The notes beneath the pieces are model-generated. The model was given only the letters and a program-made list of their open reading frames with translations. It was not told the origin of the DNA and searched no databases. Made by a program: the position numbers and the translations under genes. A DNA stretch of 64,000 nucleotides from Spirochaetota bacterium (GTDB taxonomy: Bacteria; Spirochaetota; Spirochaetia; Treponematales; Treponemataceae): NCBI GenBank assembly GCA_023398165.1, contig JAEWSQ010000014.1, forward strand, positions 62,001 to 126,000, in the 5' to 3' direction. Shown piece after piece: positions 60,185 through 64,000 of this stretch (position 1 is the stretch's first letter; each line of letters starts with the position of its first letter).

Positions 60185-60895
60185 CTATTCACGTCTGCCG
60201 AATATAGCGGTACCCACTCTCACAAGAGTTGAGCCTTCTTCGACTGCAATTTCAAAATCATTGGACATTCCCATAGACAGCTCAGTCAGGCTCAAGTTTG
60301 GAAATCTTTGCTGAGCATGCTTTTGAACTTCGCACAGTTTCCTAAATGAAGCTCTGACAGCTTTTTCATCAGTAGTGAACGGCGCCATGGTCATAAACCC
60401 TTTCGGTACTACAGCCGTGTTTTTAATACTTTCCAGATATTCAAGGGCTCTGAATACAGCATCCTCGTCAATAAATCCGGATTTTGATTCCTCTCCCGTA
60501 TGAACCTCGAGCAATATATCAACAGATTTGGTTTTTATGGCTGCAGATTTTTGTATTTCTGATAGTAATTCCAAACGGTCGACGGATTGAATACAGGAGA
60601 CAAGTTTAATAATAGTTTTTACTTTGTTTCTTTGCAGAGAGCCTATCATATGAAGTTCAATGCCGGGATTTTTTTCTAAAATGGAGGGGAACTTTAATTC
60701 CGCTTCCTGTACTCTATTTTCACCAAACAGAGTTATGCCCTCATTAACTGCACATTGAATTTCCTGTTCACTGTGGAATTTACTGACAGCCATAAGCCTC
60801 ACTGAATCCGTACCGCGGCCGCTTTTTTGAACCGCTTTATATATCCTTTCTCTTACTTTTTCAACTGATTCTTTAATCTGATCCTGAAAATCCAT
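60185..60895 (-). CDS. YggS/PROSC-family PLP homeostasis protein
   Basis: 236 residues from the ATG at 60895, with GGAGG five bases upstream; the longest frame runs back into rsmA. PLP-binding Lys in RLMAVSKFHSEQEI, then LFGENRVQEAELKFP, LHMIGSLQRNKVKTII, VHTGEESKSGF and the phosphate loop LSMGMSNDFEIAVEEGST. It is a monomeric fold III protein that balances pyridoxal phosphate pools and has no enzymatic activity known. It follows rsmA by 13 bases. Confidence 0.94.
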   Translation of the reverse strand: MDFQDQIKESVEKVRERIYKAVQKSGRGTDSVRLMAVSKFHSEQEIQCAVNEGITLFGENRVQEAELKFPSILEKNPGIELHMIGSLQRNKVKTIIKLVSCIQSVDRLELLSEIQKSAAIKTKSVDILLEVHTGEESKSGFIDEDAVFRALEYLESIKNTAVVPKGFMTMAPFTTDEKAVRASFRKLCEVQKHAQQRFPNLSLTELSMGMSNDFEIAVEEGSTLVRVGTAIFGRRE

Positions 60896-60908
60896 AGTTC
60901 CTCCGGCT

Positions 60909-61790
60909 TTAAGAAAATAACTCAACGCTGCAGTCTGAAAGATGCAGAAGCTCATCAAGGCTCAGTCTTTCAGCCCGTATCTGAGGATCTATACCTGATT
61001 TAACAAGTACCTGATGAGCTTTATCCATATCACCGTAGAATACCCCTAAATTGTTTTTAACTGTTTTTCTTCTTGAAACAAAAAGGGATCGCTGTATCTT
61101 CATGAAATGTTCAATACTTTTACAGCGCGGGAAGTCTTCTTTTTTCACCATCAATACCGCTCTTGAATCAACATTCGGCTTAGGCCAGAAACTTCCCCCT
61201 CCAAGATCCATTATAGGAGTAATAGTATATGCCCACTGGCATAGAACGGAAAAAGACGAGTAATCTTCTGTTCCGGGTTTTGCTTCCATCCTTTGAGCCA
61301 CTTCTTTTTGAACGGTAATGACAGCTTTCATAAATCTGGCTCCCTGCGAAATCATATCTGCAAGTATTGCAGCTGCAATATTGTATGGCAGATTACCGAA
61401 AAAAAACTGAGCCAACCCGTTTTCTTTCATTTCCGTTTTCCATGTTTTAAGAACATCGCCCTCAACAAGAGTAAATTTACCGCACCCGTTATACAATGCA
61501 GAATTGAAAGCGGTCCGGAGCACCTGCGCAAAGCCCCTATCAATTTCAAAAGCAGTAACATTAGCGTTTTTCTTAAGCATAAGATCTGTCATGCATCCGA
61601 GTCCTGGACCAACCTCCCAAATAGAGGTATTTTGTATATCACCTAAACTATCAATAAGTTTCTCCCTCGCACGGCTGTTAATAAGAAAATTCTGACCGAA
61701 TTTCTTCTGCATAGCCATTCCCCGGTCATCGAGAAATTTTTTTATTGAAGAAGGAGCATTATAATCAGGTACTAATTCAGACTGCTGCAT
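60909..61790 (-). CDS. rsmA: 16S rRNA (adenine-N6,N6)-dimethyltransferase
   Basis: 293 residues. KFGQNFLINSRAREKLIDSL at 34-53, SAM loop WEVGPGLGCMTDLML, acidic loop FEIDRG, VEGDVLKTW, catalytic NLPYNIAAAIL and the C-terminal helical domain with FVSRRKTVKNNLG. It methylates A1518 and A1519 of 16S rRNA late in small-subunit assembly. GAGG lies six bases before the ATG. It follows comEC by 6 bases. Confidence 0.96.
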   Translation of the reverse strand: MQQSELVPDYNAPSSIKKFLDDRGMAMQKKFGQNFLINSRAREKLIDSLGDIQNTSIWEVGPGLGCMTDLMLKKNANVTAFEIDRGFAQVLRTAFNSALYNGCGKFTLVEGDVLKTWKTEMKENGLAQFFFGNLPYNIAAAILADMISQGARFMKAVITVQKEVAQRMEAKPGTEDYSSFSVLCQWAYTITPIMDLGGGSFWPKPNVDSRAVLMVKKEDFPRCKSIEHFMKIQRSLFVSRRKTVKNNLGVFYGDMDKAHQVLVKSGIDPQIRAERLSLDELLHLSDCSVELFS

Positions 61791-61796
61791 ACAACC

Positions 61797-63080
61797 TCAT
61801 AAAGGAATAGAAGGAATTTTAGAAAACAATAATACCAGAAAATTAATGATTTCATAAAGCCCCCCCATGGCAAAAGAATACATATCAGTAAAACACGGTA
61901 AACATAAGCTTAACAGTATGCTAATGAGGCCGCAAATCATGAACAGGCTTATGAGCGGACTGATAATAACCGTAGCAATGATTCCTCCCGGTGTAATGGT
62001 GCCGAAAAACAGTAACGTGAGCGGTGCTGTAAACAGCTGGGCTCCTATGGAGGCGGATAATGAACTGTTTATAACAGGAGGAATATACGGCGCCATTTTT
62101 GAATAGGAAATTTTCCCGGCAGAGGCAATTCCTGCAAGAGCGGCGTACGAGAGTAAAAATGATATACAGGTGCCGTCCGCAGGGGAAATACAGATTTGAA
62201 GAAGAAAACAGCATGCTAAAACTTTGAGAATTCCCGGTTTGATGCTGAAAATAGAACATACAAAGAAAATGCAGGAACAAATAAAAGCTCGTAAAAGAGA
62301 GGGGGAAAATCCTGCAAACCAGACAAACAGCACTATCGATACAAAAGAAAAAACTGAAGCACTTTTTTTCCCTGCAGTCTTTTTTGAAACATACGTTGTA
62401 AGAGAAGCTAAAACCGATAAATGAGAGCCTGATAATGCCAAAATATGAGATATTCCTGCATTCTTAAACCCCTCACGTATACTTTTACCAAGATAGTCTC
62501 GGGAACCGGAGAGGAGAGCTAAAAGCAGTGCGCCTGAATCGCCCCAGACATACATAAGTCTTCTAAAATTCATACGGAGCAGAGATCTATAGTATGCAAA
62601 TTTTGATGACCAGCCCGTTTGTAGCGCACTGTGAACACGGAATCCTGTAAGTGTGCTGCCGGAAAGAACCGGGGAAGTGAGGCAGTAAAGTATTGATCCT
62701 TTTTCAAAACACGATTCATTTCCTGTTTTTGAATACAGTCTTCCAGGATATTGCGATTCAATTACATCACAGGGGATGTACAGGATTACAGAGCCTGAAG
62801 AAGATGAACAGAATGTTACTGAGTCTTTTTCATAAAATACTTTTATGCATTCAGCATGTATTACATAGGTATTTTCTCTTTTTTCGGGATTAGATACACA
62901 CCTGCATTCAATACTTGAAATTTTCCCGGGATCTAGTAACGATAATAATGGAGAATCTGAAGGCAAGAAGGATGAAAAAAAATAATATAATAGAGCCGCA
63001 GTAAAAGCAGAAATTTCAATACGTGTGATTCTGCAGCCGGATTTACCAATTAAGCTTAGCGAGCGCTTCTTTAGAAGCAT
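61797..63080 (-). CDS. ComEC/Rec2-like membrane protein lacking the metallo-lactamase domain
   Basis: 427 residues from the ATG at 63080; a GTG at 63149 with AGGA in front would add 23 residues but overlap the previous gene by 107 bases. One helix near the start, a soluble OB-like part (about 55-190), then the competence domain with ALLSGSRDYLGKSIREGFKN, AGISHILALSGSHLSVLASL and FAGFSPSLLRAFICS, and about eight more helices. ComEC transports single-stranded DNA inward in competent bacteria. The usual C-terminal beta-lactamase-like nuclease domain (about 250 residues) is missing and is not the next gene. Competence is not known for treponemes, so the function is open. Confidence 0.85.
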   Translation of the reverse strand: MLLKKRSLSLIGKSGCRITRIEISAFTAALLYYFFSSFLPSDSPLLSLLDPGKISSIECRCVSNPEKRENTYVIHAECIKVFYEKDSVTFCSSSSGSVILYIPCDVIESQYPGRLYSKTGNESCFEKGSILYCLTSPVLSGSTLTGFRVHSALQTGWSSKFAYYRSLLRMNFRRLMYVWGDSGALLLALLSGSRDYLGKSIREGFKNAGISHILALSGSHLSVLASLTTYVSKKTAGKKSASVFSFVSIVLFVWFAGFSPSLLRAFICSCIFFVCSIFSIKPGILKVLACCFLLQICISPADGTCISFLLSYAALAGIASAGKISYSKMAPYIPPVINSSLSASIGAQLFTAPLTLLFFGTITPGGIIATVIISPLISLFMICGLISILLSLCLPCFTDMYSFAMGGLYEIINFLVLLFSKIPSIPL

Positions 63081-64000
63081 TAATAACCGTCTCAGAGTAT
63101 CCTTTATATAAGATAACATAGAGAAGGTTGTCAAAAGCAGATTTTTCACCGAGTTTTCCTATAGACCGGATTACCTGTAAAAGCAGAACCTCATCATAGG
63201 TTCCGGTTTTATCAGTATTGTCATTAAGAATACCCAGATACTCTGTCAGGGCCTTGCCGGTTTCACTGGTGGCAAGATCGGTTAAGCAGTCAATCACTTC
63301 AAGAAACTCATCCCGTGTTATAAGAGATTGTTTATACTGCTCCTGAGCCGCAGTAAAGTATTTTGCAATAAGCAAAGATGAACGGGTCCATTTTGTACTT
63401 CGTATAACTCTCATAGAATCCAGCTGAAGATCAATTACCTGACGGGAATTCTGAGCATCCCCACTAGTAGTTATAGTACTGGATAGTATGCTTTCTGCTA
63501 TCTCGGCTTTAAAAAAATCATCAGTTTTATCACTTTTCACTACCAAGTTAAAAACAGCCCTTTGTTCGCCGATAGAACCTCCTGCAATAATTTTCATGCA
63601 GTCAGCCTTATAGCGCTGTATTGATTCTGAAAGGATTTGAATGATGACCGATGTTACTTCATTATCAAGATCCAGAAACAGACAGGGAAACAAATTCGTG
63701 AATAACAGTGAATCAGAAGCAGACCCCGCAGCCTTAACAGCTGCTGTGAGTAGTTCATTTGAGCGCTGTGAGAAATGTTTATGAGATTCCTCGCTGATAA
63801 TCGCATATATATCGCGCAGCAAGGAAACATCGGTAACAGAACTTCTTGCCATTACCGGAAATAAGGAAATGTATACTTCCCGGGAGGGAAACGTCTTGTA
63901 CACCTCCAAAAAAAGCGGGGAAAAACTTTGAGGAATTTCATCGCCGAAGGCTGAAAGAGTTTTTAGTAAAAGAGAATTAAGCTCCTTTGAATTCGAAAGC
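63043..64000 (-). CDS. Helical-repeat (HEAT-like) protein, C-terminal part (partial)
   Basis: The frame is open at the window edge: in-frame codons read back from 63909 to 63999 with no stop, so the gene starts outside. About 319 residues are visible. Repeating helix pairs such as SNELLTAAVKAAGSASDSL, NEVTSVIIQILSESIQRY and the end LQVIRSIGKLGEKSAFDNLL with SKEALAKLNW have HEAT/armadillo spacing. There is no catalytic motif. HEAT-type periplasmic or cytoplasmic scaffolds are common in spirochetes. The stop lies inside the 5' region of comEC, so the two are closely linked. Confidence 0.65.
   Translation of the reverse strand, partial: LSNSKELNSLLLKTLSAFGDEIPQSFSPLFLEVYKTFPSREVYISLFPVMARSSVTDVSLLRDIYAIISEESHKHFSQRSNELLTAAVKAAGSASDSLLFTNLFPCLFLDLDNEVTSVIIQILSESIQRYKADCMKIIAGGSIGEQRAVFNLVVKSDKTDDFFKAEIAESILSSTITTSGDAQNSRQVIDLQLDSMRVIRSTKWTRSSLLIAKYFTAAQEQYKQSLITRDEFLEVIDCLTDLATSETGKALTEYLGILNDNTDKTGTYDEVLLLQVIRSIGKLGEKSAFDNLLYVILYKGYSETVINASKEALAKLNW

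Overview
The window looks like a Treponema-type spirochete chromosome of moderate to low G+C. The main evidence is a seven-gene bacterial V-type ATPase operon in the order E-DUF2764-A-B-D-I-K that runs on into ispG and a TPR-like gene. Supporting evidence is the TpLRR (BspA-like) lipoprotein, lipoproteins with short lipoboxes ending in Ser-Cys or Gly-Cys, and many genes that start with TTG or GTG. Genus-level assignment is inference. No rRNA, tRNA, CRISPR array, transposase or prophage gene was seen.

Layout. (1) 1-11347, all on +: an AT-rich surface-glycan cluster. It holds the end of a sugar epimerase gene, a GT4 glycosyltransferase, a hexapeptide acetyltransferase, a TupA-like ATP-grasp protein and a Wzx flippase. 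These are followed by a Dlt-like acylation module: a DHHW/AlgX-like SGNH protein, an AMP-forming ligase, an MBOAT acyltransferase and a carrier protein. A complete NitT/TauT-type ABC importer sits inside that module. A structured 300-bp gap follows, then an EPS-type MarR regulator, manC and vanZ (to 13791). (2) 13778-29192: housekeeping genes. These are ruvC and yebC, an orphan neuB with a POTRA/barrel protein, a TPR-like protein, ispG, the V-ATPase operon, galM and a J-domain protein. galM and the J-domain gene diverge from promoters that share one -35 hexamer. (3) 29262-44197: an accessory surface region. It holds a PIN/AbrB toxin-antitoxin pair, two paralogous giant beta-helix lipoproteins, yicC, murC, a lipoprotein combining InlB-type B-repeats with 12 TpLRR repeats, and a small barrel protein. 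Most dispersed repeats of the window lie in its gaps. (4) 44198-64000: housekeeping genes. These are ppdK, a CapA-like lipoprotein, a DEAH helicase, a two-component system, hemW, lepB, smpB, folC, two pseudouridine synthases, a PLP-homeostasis protein, rsmA, a short comEC and a partial helical-repeat protein.

How the parts work together. The first cluster can build, flip and acyl-decorate a surface polysaccharide, with ManC supplying GDP-mannose. The importer inside the acylation module suggests, as inference, that the acyl group is a small acid taken up from outside. The beta-helix, LRR and barrel proteins would form a second, repeat-rich set of surface antigens.

Main observations beyond gene calling: the Dlt-like module with an embedded importer; at least six genes with a promoter -10 box only 6-10 bases before the start codon and no ribosome binding site, which points to leaderless mRNAs; divergent promoters sharing a palindromic -35 box; a 100-bp periodic repeat with compensatory stem changes; and a signal peptidase I homologue with Arg at the catalytic-Lys position. 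Many starts were moved from the longest reading frame to the best-supported start, and this is stated in each entry.
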